This document shows, one piece after another, positions 24,399-33,046 of a stretch of DNA of 64,000 bases. The DNA comes from Ferruginibacter paludis. GTDB lineage: Bacteria > Bacteroidota > Bacteroidia > Chitinophagales > Chitinophagaceae. How positions within the stretch are numbered: the first letter of the stretch is position 1; the number at the start of each line of letters is the position of its first letter. The position numbers were made by a program, and so were the translations under genes. The notes below the pieces were generated by a model that worked only from the letters and a program-made list of their open reading frames with translations, searched no databases and was not told the origin of the DNA. Location of the stretch: positions 1 through 64,000 of the forward strand of contig NZ_JAUFQJ010000007.1 of NCBI RefSeq assembly GCF_030409685.1, given 5' to 3'.

Positions 24399-26174
24399 CT
24401 AACCTTCGTCATACAAATCACCCTGCTCCGCCAGAATCTCCCGGTATTTATTAAAGAGCTTTGTTTTAGATATAAAGCCTTTGAATTTACCTTCATTGTC
24501 AAGTACCGGCAAATACCAACTTTGTGTAACATCAAATTTTTCCATCACGGTGTGCATATCATGTTGCTGCAGTAAAATAGCAGCTGGTCTTTTCATTAAT
24601 GCTTTCACAGAAATTTTATCAAATTCGTCGGGGTGAAATAGCTTTTGCTTAATATCATTTAATTCTATGATGCCGGCAAATTTCCCCTTGTTGTCTGCCA
24701 CAGCATAAATATTTTTCTCACTTCGTTTTATAACTTCCACCAGTTGCTTTAATTTTTTATCTAAGCCAATACTCTCATAATTATCCTGCAGCATATCATC
24801 CAGCCGGATGGAAGTGAGAATATTTTTTTCTTTTTTTTGCGTAAATATTTGTCCTTCCATCGCCAGCTTTTTTGTCTCCATTGAATAGGGTTCGTACGAT
24901 TTTACAATAAAAAATGAAATAGAAGAAACAATCATCAGCGGTATAAACAGCTCATAACCGTTGGTTATTTCGGCAATTAAAAAAATGGCTGTTAGCGGGC
25001 AATACATTACCCCGCTTAAAACACCTGCCATGCCCACCAGACTGAAGTTGCCTGCCGGTATTTGAATCCAGGATATACTGTTCAGAATCTTTGAAAAAAA
25101 GAACCCTAAATAAGATCCTGCAAAAAGCGAGGGCGCAAAGTTTCCGCCGTTGCCACCAGCACCAATAGTAATGCCTGCGGCTACTGGCTTAATTAAAACT
25201 ATGAAAGCAGTGAATGCAATTATGCCCCAGTTTTCTCCAAGCAACGAAAAGAAACGGGTATTATCTGAAAAAGATTTAAATGTTCCATTAGCTACCAGTT
25301 TTACACTTCCATATCCTTCCCCAAACAATGGCGGAAACACAAAATAAATAGCAAGCAACAGCATACCGCCAACGGCAGCTTTACTATAACTCTTCATGTT
25401 CCAGCCGTGTACTTTTTTTTCTGTGCCTTTAAAAATGCGGGCATAATAGAGGGAAGTGAATCCGGCAAAGATGCCCAGCAATATGTAAAAAGGTACATTT
25501 TTATAATCAAAGCTTTGCTTGAGTACAAAATTAAAAAGTGAAGCTTCTGCCAGTATTATTTTTGAGCACAGGGCACCTACCACCGAAGAAATAATAAGTG
25601 GTATAAAATAACTTACCACCGTTTCAGCCAACAATACCTCAACAGCAAATATAACTCCGGCAATAGGGGCATTGAATACTGCAGCAATACCGGCTGCTGC
25701 GCCACATGCTATTAATAATGTGCGCTCCTGGTAATTTAAATCGCTGATTCTCGACACATTTGAACCAATGGCCGATCCTGTTGCAACGATGGGAGCTTCC
25801 AGTCCGACAGATCCTCCCAGGCCGACTGTTAGTGAACTTGTTATAACATGCAGATAAGTGTGATTCAGCGGTATAAAAGACGATCGTCTTGCAATGGCTT
25901 TCAGCACCATTGCAATTCCTTTTTCGATTTGGCCACCAAAAAAAATATTAATGATAGCAACAGTAATAAGCAGACCAACGACGGGGAAAAGCAGAAACGC
26001 AAAATCAGAAACGGGCATCTCTTTTATCCAAAGCTGCAGGTGATGCACCAGCGTTTTAAGCAGCACTGCTACAAGACCTGATGCCAGCCCGGTGATGGTT
26101 GCAATAACCATAATAAACTGCATCCGGCTAAGCCTGGAGCGGAGGAACTGAATGGTATGGTGGTATAACTTCAT
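24399..26174 (-). CDS. ClC chloride channel/transporter with CBS domains
   Basis: 591 residues. ClC signature segments: 'GLGGSVGLEAPIVATGSAIGS' (the gating glutamate is kept in GLEAP, equal to GREGP; quoted in part), 'CGAAAGIAAVFNAPIAGVIFA', and 'GAGGNGGNFAPSLFAGSYLG'. About ten TM helices are followed by two CBS domains (about 450-580) with 'YAVADNKGKFAGIIELNDIK' and 'YLPVLDNEGKFKGFIS', which usually sense adenine nucleotides. It moves chloride, possibly coupled to protons. Lies downstream of DUF389 on the same strand (113-bp gap). Confidence 0.93.
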   Translation of the reverse strand: MKLYHHTIQFLRSRLSRMQFIMVIATITGLASGLVAVLLKTLVHHLQLWIKEMPVSDFAFLLFPVVGLLITVAIINIFFGGQIEKGIAMVLKAIARRSSFIPLNHTYLHVITSSLTVGLGGSVGLEAPIVATGSAIGSNVSRISDLNYQERTLLIACGAAAGIAAVFNAPIAGVIFAVEVLLAETVVSYFIPLIISSVVGALCSKIILAEASLFNFVLKQSFDYKNVPFYILLGIFAGFTSLYYARIFKGTEKKVHGWNMKSYSKAAVGGMLLLAIYFVFPPLFGEGYGSVKLVANGTFKSFSDNTRFFSLLGENWGIIAFTAFIVLIKPVAAGITIGAGGNGGNFAPSLFAGSYLGFFFSKILNSISWIQIPAGNFSLVGMAGVLSGVMYCPLTAIFLIAEITNGYELFIPLMIVSSISFFIVKSYEPYSMETKKLAMEGQIFTQKKEKNILTSIRLDDMLQDNYESIGLDKKLKQLVEVIKRSEKNIYAVADNKGKFAGIIELNDIKQKLFHPDEFDKISVKALMKRPAAILLQQHDMHTVMEKFDVTQSWYLPVLDNEGKFKGFISKTKLFNKYREILAEQGDLYDEG

Positions 26175-26287
26175 TAGATAATTTAATTACAATCTCTATT
26201 TACATGCATTACCTGCTGTCGGGTTAAATTCATGTAACAACATCTAAAAATAGGTGGAAAATCCAGCGATCATAAGAAGTAAAAAAA

Positions 26288-27598
26288 TCAGTTTTTAAAA
26301 ATCAACTGGATATCATTTCTGTGTAACCTCACTTTAAGCCAGTTTTCTATTTTTGACTTTTCCTGTAGCATTTTTTTTGAATTACCAGGTAATAGCACGA
26401 TAAAAGTGGGCCTGGAGCCTGAGCTATCTGTAAGCATTTCAGATGGTTGTATCACCGCACTTTTCAGGTCCGGATACTGCGCTTTCAGTTCAGCATACAC
26501 CTGGCTGGATAACTTTCGCATATTGCCGATACTATCCAGTTTTGCCTGTAGTATTTTTGTCTCATTCTCTTTTATTTGCAATGCCAGCGTTAACTGGCTG
26601 GATTGTTCATTTTCTGGTTCGTTTTGCTTCTCCGCCAAATAGGCAAAGCCCTGTTTTATATCAAGCTCAGCAGATTCCAGATCATACTTTTTCAGCTGGC
26701 TGTTAAGGGCTGCTATCTCGGCAGCTGTTATTTCTTTGCCACCATATACGAGGGTTATTTTTTTCTCCTTTGCATCAATTTTCTTGTTCAACAGGTAATC
26801 ATTGGTAAAATGCCCTTCATTGTTGATAAAATTGTTTGCCTTTTTGGTGAACCTGTTTTGCTGCACCAGGTCGTAACCAAAATAAAGGCTCGGTATCAGG
26901 GTGATCAATACTACAATCCATACAACACGGTGGGCACGTTTTTCAGCTTTTTCATCCGGACCGGCTTTATATGGAAAATGCAGGAAGCGTACCATTATAA
27001 AAGTAGCCAGCGCTATAAAAACGGTATTGATGATGAATAAGTAAAACGCCCCGAAAAAAAAAGCAAACTGCAACGTAGCCAGTCCGTAACCTGCTGTGCA
27101 AAGTGGTGGCATTAAAGCCGTAGCAATGGCTACACCTGGAATTACGTTTCCCTTTTGCTTGCTGGATGTTGCAATGATACCGGCGAAGCCACCAAATAAA
27201 GCAATCAGTACATCATATATGTTGGGAGCGGTTCTTGCGAGAATTTCAGAGTGTGCCTCGTTTAAAGGCGACATCAAAAAAAATATTGTAGAGGTTGTTA
27301 AGGCAACACCTGTAGCTACAAGAAAATTATAAATTGCTTTGCGCAGCAAAGCCGTATCGTTAATGCCAATACCCAGCCCAAGCGCCATGATGGGGCCCAT
27401 CAAAGGTGATATAAGCATAGCACCAATGATAACAGCAGTTGAATTTACATTTAAGCCAAGGGATGCCACAAATATGGCAAAGATGAGGATCCACAGATTG
27501 GTGCCGCGAAACACGGAACCTGTACTGATATTTTCAATAACAGTGGGTAAGTGCTCTTTTTCTGCGTGAAGTTTAAACTTGTTTAAGAAATTACTCAA
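26288..27598 (-). CDS. DUF389 membrane protein (TIGR00341-like)
   Basis: 436 residues. The DUF389 core is clear: 'NSTAVIIGAMLISPLMGPIM', 'ALGLGIGINDTALLRKAIYN', 'ATALMPPLCTAGYGLA', with about six TM helices in residues 30-250, followed by a soluble C-terminal region (250-436) with coiled-coil-like text. Function of DUF389 is not established; it is often beside ion or stress genes. Here it lies between the hypothetical gene and ClC in what looks like one operon behind array D. Confidence 0.9.
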   Translation of the reverse strand: MSNFLNKFKLHAEKEHLPTVIENISTGSVFRGTNLWILIFAIFVASLGLNVNSTAVIIGAMLISPLMGPIMALGLGIGINDTALLRKAIYNFLVATGVALTTSTIFFLMSPLNEAHSEILARTAPNIYDVLIALFGGFAGIIATSSKQKGNVIPGVAIATALMPPLCTAGYGLATLQFAFFFGAFYLFIINTVFIALATFIMVRFLHFPYKAGPDEKAEKRAHRVVWIVVLITLIPSLYFGYDLVQQNRFTKKANNFINNEGHFTNDYLLNKKIDAKEKKITLVYGGKEITAAEIAALNSQLKKYDLESAELDIKQGFAYLAEKQNEPENEQSSQLTLALQIKENETKILQAKLDSIGNMRKLSSQVYAELKAQYPDLKSAVIQPSEMLTDSSGSRPTFIVLLPGNSKKMLQEKSKIENWLKVRLHRNDIQLIFKN

Positions 27599-27682
27599 TA
27601 TCCATCATTTGCAGTTTTTAAAGGTAACCATTTTGACGATACCTATACCCATGGGTGGAGGAATTCAGTCGCCACTGTAAAG

Positions 27683-28117
27683 CTAAATATCCAGCCCTGG
27701 CATCGGCATCGGTAAAACAAAATTGCTCAATACACTATGCTGCGCTTTAGCCACATGGTCACCAAACGATTGCATGCTCCGGTGTATTACTCCTACGTAT
27801 TGTTGATTTAATTTACACACGATGCGGTCAATTACTTCCAGTTCTTTATCGATGGCGGCGCTTCGGGCTGCAGTATTTTCAGGCAACTCCCTGTTCAGCC
27901 GTTCAATAGCGTCTGCAAAATGGTGATCGACCTCCCGGTAATAGGGGATGAGCAGCGGATCGCAGGAAAAGGTTTTGATGTGCGCAAATCTTACAGCTTC
28001 TTCCAGCGCATTGTCACCATGGCTATTTCCATTATTGAGCGCCTGCAACGATATATAAACAGGTAGTAAAAGCAATTGATTATTTTCCTCTTCTGTCAGG
28101 TCATAAAACGGTTTCAT
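27683..28117 (-). CDS. Hypothetical helical protein heading the DUF389-ClC operon
   Basis: 144 residues, no recognised domain, no signal peptide or TM segment. The text is helical with His and acidic residues ('YYREVDHHFADAIERLNREL', 'VIHRSMQSFGDHVAKAQHSV') and a Pro/Met tail (LPMPMPGLDI). It is the first gene of the minus-strand run hypothetical-DUF389-ClC; array D lies 119 bp before its ATG. The His-containing helices could bind a metal or haem, but that is a guess from composition. Confidence 0.6.
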   Translation of the reverse strand: MKPFYDLTEEENNQLLLLPVYISLQALNNGNSHGDNALEEAVRFAHIKTFSCDPLLIPYYREVDHHFADAIERLNRELPENTAARSAAIDKELEVIDRIVCKLNQQYVGVIHRSMQSFGDHVAKAQHSVLSNFVLPMPMPGLDI

Positions 28118-28235
28118 AAATCATTTGTTTAGTGATGTTACTTTATTTAAAACATATGCAGCAAAGCCGGTGCCGTTAAAATAGGTGCTCAACCATGCCG
28201 AAGATGTAAAGGTGCCGTTTTTGGTTACTGAAGGG

Positions 28236-28267
28236 ATTAAAGCAGGATTAAAATCTGATTAAAATCC
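28236..28267 (-). promoter_or_regulatory. 11-bp-phased operator (array D) for hypothetical-DUF389-ClC
   Basis: GGATTAAAG, GGATTAAAATC and TGATTAAAATCC: cores ATTAAA at 28236, 28247 and 28258, exactly 11 bp apart. The TTTTAAT orientation is on the minus strand, the coding strand of the gene starting at 28117. This is the cleanest copy of the motif in the window. The remainder of the 28118-28551 gap (to the antiporter) holds no gene that I can support. Confidence 0.6.
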
Positions 28268-28551
28268 TGGTGGAGGGTGCTACCTGTTTAGTTGTTGAAA
28301 GGGGATTTATTTTACCTGTTCGGAGCGCAAATCCTCACTAAACGGGGCTTTACACTTATTGCGTTGCTTCTTACAGAATATAACAGGAAGTCCCGTGGTT
28401 TGGTCTAAAACCGTGTTGTACCCGGTGTTAGCGCCTGCTGCAATATCTTTGTGCCGGTACAGCGATACTCTGAAGCACCTGCCTAGCTTAATAATTAAAT
28501 TTAAAGAGGTATTGCTTCAACAAAATATTATTAAAAACGCACCTGGTACTT

Positions 28552-29787
28552 ATGGAAGTTTTTGGTCTTTTTTCGATATTAATAACACTGGCAGCTTTTT
28601 TTTCTTATATCAACGTAAGGCTGTTTAAACTTCCTTCCGGTATCAGCCTCATGATGATGGGCACCCTTGTTGCCGTGGCCGTTGTTGCGGCAGGTTATTT
28701 TTCTTCAGCCATTGCCGCAGAAATAAAGGCACAATTATCCCTTATAAATTTTTCTGAATTCCTGCTCGGCATACTGCTTAGCTTTTTACTTTTTGCAGGT
28801 TCATTGCATGTTCATTTGCATGACCTGAGAAAAGCAGCTAAAAGCATCGGCAGCTTTGCAACCCTGGGTACCGTTCTTTCAACTTTTATTATTGGTGTTA
28901 TTTTTTATTTTTTAATGCAGATCTTTCAGCATCCTGTTCCCGTAATTTATTGCCTGCTGTTCGGGGCTTTAATATCTCCCACAGATCCGATTGCGGTAAT
29001 GAGTATTTTAACAAAGGCCAATCTGTCAAAATCAATTGAAACAAATATTGTTGGGGAATCCCTTTTTAATGATGGTATAGGAGTGGTAATATTTGCCACC
29101 ATTGCAAACATTGTAGCAGTTGGATTAGAGAATACCAGCGCAAGCGATATCGGATTGCTTTTTCTTCGTGAAGCCGCCGGAGGTATTGTTACCGGTTTAA
29201 TCATAGGATTTTTGGGTTACCACATGATGAAGTCCATTGACAATTTTCAAACTGAAATTTTGATATCGCTGGCAATGGTAATGGGTGGTTACAGCCTTTG
29301 TCATTACCTGCATGTTTCGGGCCCCCTGGCAATGGTTGTTGCCGGTATCATGACGGGAAACAGGGGCAAGGAGCGGGCTATGAGTGATACAACAAGAGAT
29401 TACCTGGGGAAATTCTGGGAGGTAACGGACGAGATACTGAATGCAGTACTTTTTATGCTGATCGGGCTGGAGATTGTAGTAGTTAATTTTCAGTTCAGCT
29501 ATATTTTTATCGGCATCATTACTGCAATACTGGTAGTACTCGCCAGGTATATTTCATTGTGGATACCTGCATGGTCTTTTGGATTTAAAAAAGAATTGGG
29601 TACTAAAACACTTGCTATCATGACCTGGGGAGGATTGCGTGGCGGCATCTCCATTGCGCTGGCTTTATCAATGCCGGCAAATCCTTATAAAGATACCATT
29701 GTATCCATCACATTTGTGGTGGTACTTTTCTCTGTGTTGGTGCAGGGATTTTCCATAAAAAAATTAATCAATTGGCTGTGCCGGTGA
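28552..29787 (+). CDS. Na+/H+ (cation/proton) antiporter, CPA1/NhaP type
   Basis: 411 residues, about 12 TM helices. The ion-site motif of CPA1 antiporters is present ('ISPTDPIAVMSIL', with the Asp-Pro pair), then 'VGESLFNDGIGVVIF' (acidic partner), 'SGPLAMVVAGIMTGNRGK', and the conserved 'TWGGLRGGISIALALSMP' near the C-terminus. It exchanges Na+ or K+ for H+ across the inner membrane. No cytoplasmic regulatory domain is attached. Divergent from the DUF389-ClC operon. Confidence 0.92.
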   Translation: MEVFGLFSILITLAAFFSYINVRLFKLPSGISLMMMGTLVAVAVVAAGYFSSAIAAEIKAQLSLINFSEFLLGILLSFLLFAGSLHVHLHDLRKAAKSIGSFATLGTVLSTFIIGVIFYFLMQIFQHPVPVIYCLLFGALISPTDPIAVMSILTKANLSKSIETNIVGESLFNDGIGVVIFATIANIVAVGLENTSASDIGLLFLREAAGGIVTGLIIGFLGYHMMKSIDNFQTEILISLAMVMGGYSLCHYLHVSGPLAMVVAGIMTGNRGKERAMSDTTRDYLGKFWEVTDEILNAVLFMLIGLEIVVVNFQFSYIFIGIITAILVVLARYISLWIPAWSFGFKKELGTKTLAIMTWGGLRGGISIALALSMPANPYKDTIVSITFVVVLFSVLVQGFSIKKLINWLCR

Positions 29788-30079
29788 TGATGTAAAGATG
29801 TAAACCTGAATCTCCATGCCGGGTTGCTATGGTTCAGATTTATAGATTACATGATGCCTGGATAACTATCGTGCCTGACCGCAGGTCATATGAGGTCCGC
29901 CGGTAAGCTGAACGGGCAACTGATCTTTACCTGCCTCGGAAAATGAATGGTGTGCTGTTTTCCTGACTGCCGGCGCATATCTTTATCCATGTTCGTTTAC
30001 AGCTTTTTCCGTTCAAATGCGCCTGTCTTTCTGCAACCGCCAAACCGTAATACCAGTCGAATGCCTGTGTTCACTGCTT

Positions 30080-30463
30080 TTAAAGCGCTGGCGTAGCACC
30101 TTGTTTAAAAAATTTTGGATCAATTACAGGAAGAATTGAATTGTGCAGCCACGTGCCTCTGAATCCAGTAAACATAATGCCCCGCATGGTGCCGATAGTA
30201 ATAATATTAAGCGTTTCCAGGATTGTATCGGGTATGGTTGCAGCATCGCCATTGCTGATAATTACTTCTTCAAAGTTGATGATGTCAAAAGTGCAGGCAA
30301 TTGTTATGCTCGCAGGTGTACCTTCCAATGTTGCAATCATCATTTTTACCTGGAACGGTTTACAATTTTTTACTTGCCTTGTCAATGCTCACATCAATCG
30401 CCAGGTTAAATTGTGTTTCAGGCGATGCCCTTTTCGGGCAATACTAAGGCACTAAAAGATTTT
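30080..30463 (-). pseudogene. Frameshifted SecB-like protein downstream of HTH gene
   Basis: From just after the HTH gene the minus strand can be read as 'IEKSFSALVLPEKGIA' (stop), then in another frame 'SPETQFNLAIDVSIDKASKK' (stop), then in a third frame 'FQVKMMIATLEG' and 'TLNIITIGTMRGIMFTGFRG', ending 'LPVIDPKFFKQGATPAL'. The spacing and the 'GTMRG...LP.IDP' text resemble SecB-like proteins that are commonly encoded directly behind an HTH regulator in Bacteroidota. Two frame changes mean the gene is broken. The family call is by recognition of pattern only. Confidence 0.45.
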
Positions 30464-30919
30464 TCAATTAAAAATAGGCAGGGTTAATTTATGATGTGGC
30501 GCTAAAGGTGTGGCAGTAATACGGATGTTTTTTGACATGCCGATTGTTGTTTTGCCCGAGTAGTGCAGATGATCATAGCGAACGGTACTGCCGCCCATTA
30601 CAACTGCCAGGTATTCTTTTACAATTACTTCGGGCTTTGGTTCAGTAATCATCACCAGCTTAATGCCCAATACTGCTTCAATATCAAACAAGGTATCGGT
30701 GGTAAAATTATGTGTACCACTCAGCCATTTGCTTATTACAGATGGATGCTGATCCATTTGTTGGGCAAAGCGGGAATTATTAAGTCCCTTTTCTTTTATC
30801 GCATCCTGAATTTTTGCCGCCAGCATCAGCTGCTTTTTTGTTTTTTCAAATGCGGTGGCAGAGCGGCTTTTTTGCAACTGCTGTATGGCAGCACTTATTT
30901 GTCTTGTTGGCTTATTCAT
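30464..30919 (-). CDS. XRE-type helix-turn-helix regulator
   Basis: 151 residues from ATG 30919 (MNKPTRQISAAIQQLQ), preceded by AACAAGG; the frame reaches ATG 30967, but that 16-residue extension lacks family-like text. The HTH lies at about 33-70: 'DAIKEKGLNNSRFAQQMDQH', 'PSVISKWLSGTHNFTTDTL', followed by 'FDIEAVLGIKL'. The C-terminal 60 residues are beta-rich and unassigned. Such genes often regulate or act as antitoxins for the gene behind them; that gene here is broken. Confidence 0.78.
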   Translation of the reverse strand: MNKPTRQISAAIQQLQKSRSATAFEKTKKQLMLAAKIQDAIKEKGLNNSRFAQQMDQHPSVISKWLSGTHNFTTDTLFDIEAVLGIKLVMITEPKPEVIVKEYLAVVMGGSTVRYDHLHYSGKTTIGMSKNIRITATPLAPHHKLTLPIFN

Positions 30920-31042
30920 CCTTGTTGATTGTGTAATTAAAACCTGTGTTTGATTCGGGGCCTTCATTGGTTATGGATAACGAACCATCACGAACTGCTT
31001 CAGCAAGCACTGCTGAAATCTGCGGTTTGCATGCACTTAGCT

Positions 31043-31453
31043 TTATTTACGCAACGCTTCTCTTAAAACCTGCTGCAATAATTTTTCATTTTGTGCTGCG
31101 CTTTGTTTGATGCTTTCTTCTAACTCATCGCAATTTTGCATTAACTCGTCGATTTTTTTTACAATTCGATTTTGCTCCATCAAAGGAGGAATTGGAATTA
31201 GTGAGCTTGAAAATCTATTCAATGCCATTTTTTGAACTCCAACTTGTTTTGTTTTATCAATGAATTGCATTTGACAAAAAGGACTATCTAAACATTTCCA
31301 TAAAAAAAATTTATCAACCAATATCGGTGTAATTTTCGCAGCATTTTCTGTGAAATTCATATCGTGGAATTTTTCAGGGATCAAGCCACATTTGCCAATT
31401 GTTCCGCCGACTATGGTCATATAAATATCATCTTTACTTATTGTATATTGCAT
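31043..31453 (-). pseudogene. hsdS: C-terminal fragment of type I restriction specificity subunit
   Basis: 136 codons from ATG 31453, reading into 'YTISKDDIYMTIVGGTIGKC', 'KMALNRFSSSLIPIPPLMEQ' and the coiled-coil tail 'RIVKKIDELMQNCDELEESI'. This is the second half of the last target-recognition domain plus the conserved C-terminal helix of HsdS, which normally exceeds 370 residues. No hsdM or hsdR and no N-terminal recognition domain are present nearby, and upstream sequence is not HsdS-like. The fragment is a relic of a lost restriction system. Confidence 0.82.
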
Positions 31454-32440
31454 CCGCAAGGCTGTATTTTAAAATTGCGTCCGGTATTACAAGATCTGTC
31501 CAAAACAATCTATAATAAGGCAAGTGTACATAACCTACGCAGTACGCCTGTATTAATTAATTGCGCCTTCTGCAAATGAGTCATGCGAACTGCACAGTAA
31601 AAAAATATTGGTCATTGAGATTGGCTCCTGCGTCGCCAACCACAATTCAGGATATTTCAAATTGCTTCAGGCGTACCAACAAAACTCCGGAGACTGTACA
31701 AAAGCAGATTTCTTTACAATAAATTTCTAAAACTCATTCATCCCTATCAGCCGCAAATTTCTTGACAGGTTTGGCAAAAGCAAGGTCTGCGCCCCGACTA
31801 AGGTCGGGCCTTGCCAGGGTTTTGTAAAAACAATCTCCATCCGCCGCGGCGGATAGTATTCTTTTTACAAAAACCTTGCTTTTGCCAAACGCTGTTTCAA
31901 GGCCGGGTTGCTACGATCAGGATGGAATAAGGACTATAAATGGTTTTAAAGGCAATCGAAATAAAGGTTAAACAGGAAGCAATGCAACTGCACAACGTTT
32001 GGCCTTGCCTGCATGTTGGCAACAAGCTGGTTCTTCTGTATATGGGCTATGCGTTTTTAAATTTAATACCTGGTGTTATAGAAATCTTTTATGGCGACAC
32101 CTTCTTTTTTAGACAAAATGAAAATACCGGTTTAGAGTGTTTAGCTGGGGCTCAGATAGATACTATTGACCTCGGTAAAATGTATACTGTTTATTCAGAG
32201 ATTAGCATAACTGTTTCTTTAAATTAAAATGCCTTAACTTTTGCTGGCTGGCCAGCCGGCCGAAGACACAGGAATTAACATTCTTAGATCTTCCCCTCTC
32301 ATCTCTTGAACTGGTAACCGAAGTAAATGCCGGCAGTGCTTTTATTTTCCGGCTGCCGGTTTACCATAGCAGTTAGCAGTTATGCATACCGGGCAATTTA
32401 ACATTTTTGTTAAAGATCAGCTTTTGTGAAAATGACATGC
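31454..32440. other. Long intergenic stretch with nested repeats, no supported gene
   Basis: Almost 1 kb without a convincing gene. The only long frame (31940-32227, 95 codons) has no ribosome site, no recognisable family and an odd composition, and I do not call it. The stretch holds the nested inverted repeat at 31769-31890, a GGCTGGCCAGCC palindrome near 32242, and a bulged hairpin GTAAA-TG-CCGGCAG / CTGCCGG-TTTAC (32323-32336 with 32353-32364). Confidence 0.5.
31769..31890. repeat. Nested inverted-repeat element, MITE-like
   Basis: Outer arms are perfect over 18 bp: GTTTGGCAAAAGCAAGGT (31769-31786) and ACCTTGCTTTTGCCAAAC (31873-31890). Inside, GTTTTGTAAAAA (31819-31830) pairs with TTTTTACAAAA (31862-31872), CCCGAC/GTCGGG (31793-31798 with 31803-31808) forms a small hairpin, and ATCCGCCGCGGCGGAT (31839-31854) is a perfect 16-bp palindrome. 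The 122-bp unit would fold into a cruciform with side hairpins. No coding capacity. Confidence 0.7.
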
Positions 32441-32460
32441 TTTCGTGATTATTTCGTGAT
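32441..32460 (+). promoter_or_regulatory. Direct repeat TTTCGTGAT x2 upstream of msrB
   Basis: TTTCGTGAT at 32441 and again at 32452 (11-bp period), 45 bp before the msrB ATG, followed by TAATTTTAC at about 32471, which is close to the Bacteroidota -7 consensus TAnnTTTG. The spacing suggests a tandem-binding activator controlling the methionine-sulfoxide repair genes; no matching regulator is next to it. Confidence 0.4.
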
Positions 32461-32504
32461 ACTTAAAAAATAATTTTACACTATTAAATTATCAAACACA
32501 GATC

Positions 32505-33035
32505 ATGAAAAAAATTCAATCAGTATTATTGGCGGCGCTGTTGCTGTTTACAGCCGGTTACACCGAAGCACAATCTAAAAAATATCCTGACCCACCCATG
32601 GCAACTGATAAAACTGTCTATCCGTTGAAATTATCAGATGCAGCATGGAAGGCCCGGTTAACACAAGAACAATACTATATTCTGCGCCAGGAAGGAACTG
32701 AAAAGCCAGGCACCGGAAAGTATGACCATTTTTATAAAAAAGGTACCTATTATTCAGCGGCATCACTGCAACCAGTTTTCAGTTCGGAGACGAAATTTAA
32801 CTCCGGCACCGGATGGCCAAGTTTTTTTGCACCCATCAATCCCGATGCCGTGAGGTTGGTAGTGGACAATAGTTTTGGAAGCACCCGCATAGCCGTTGTT
32901 GATAGCAAAAGCGGCTCCCATCTAGGCCATGTATTTGACGATGGGCCGGCACCCACCGGCAAACGTTATTGTATGAATTCTGCCGCACTCATTTTTGTAC
33001 CTGAAGGTGCACAACCACCTGTAAATTCAAAATAA
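32505..33035 (+). CDS. msrB: Exported methionine-(R)-sulfoxide reductase, zinc-less form
   Basis: 176 residues with a signal peptide (1-22). MsrB core: 'FNSGTGWPSFFAPI' at 98-111, 'DSKSGSHLGHVFDDGPAPTG' at 133-152, and the catalytic cysteine C156 in 'RYCMNSAALIF'. The two CxxC pairs that bind structural zinc in many MsrB proteins are replaced (the first falls at 'YSAASL' near 83-88), so this is the zinc-free type. It reduces R-sulfoxides of methionine in envelope proteins. msrA follows after 11 bp. Confidence 0.93.
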   Translation: MKKIQSVLLAALLLFTAGYTEAQSKKYPDPPMATDKTVYPLKLSDAAWKARLTQEQYYILRQEGTEKPGTGKYDHFYKKGTYYSAASLQPVFSSETKFNSGTGWPSFFAPINPDAVRLVVDNSFGSTRIAVVDSKSGSHLGHVFDDGPAPTGKRYCMNSAALIFVPEGAQPPVNSK

Positions 33036-33046
33036 AAATAAATAAA

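Noticed and set aside
29788..30079. Minus-strand peptide 'MDKDMRRQSGKQHTIHFPRQ' behind the antiporter
   Set aside because: Short, ends soon at a stop, no family; probably noncoding.
31940..32227. 95-codon plus-strand frame in the long intergenic region
   Set aside because: No ribosome site, unusual composition, no recognisable family, and it lies next to a repeat element.
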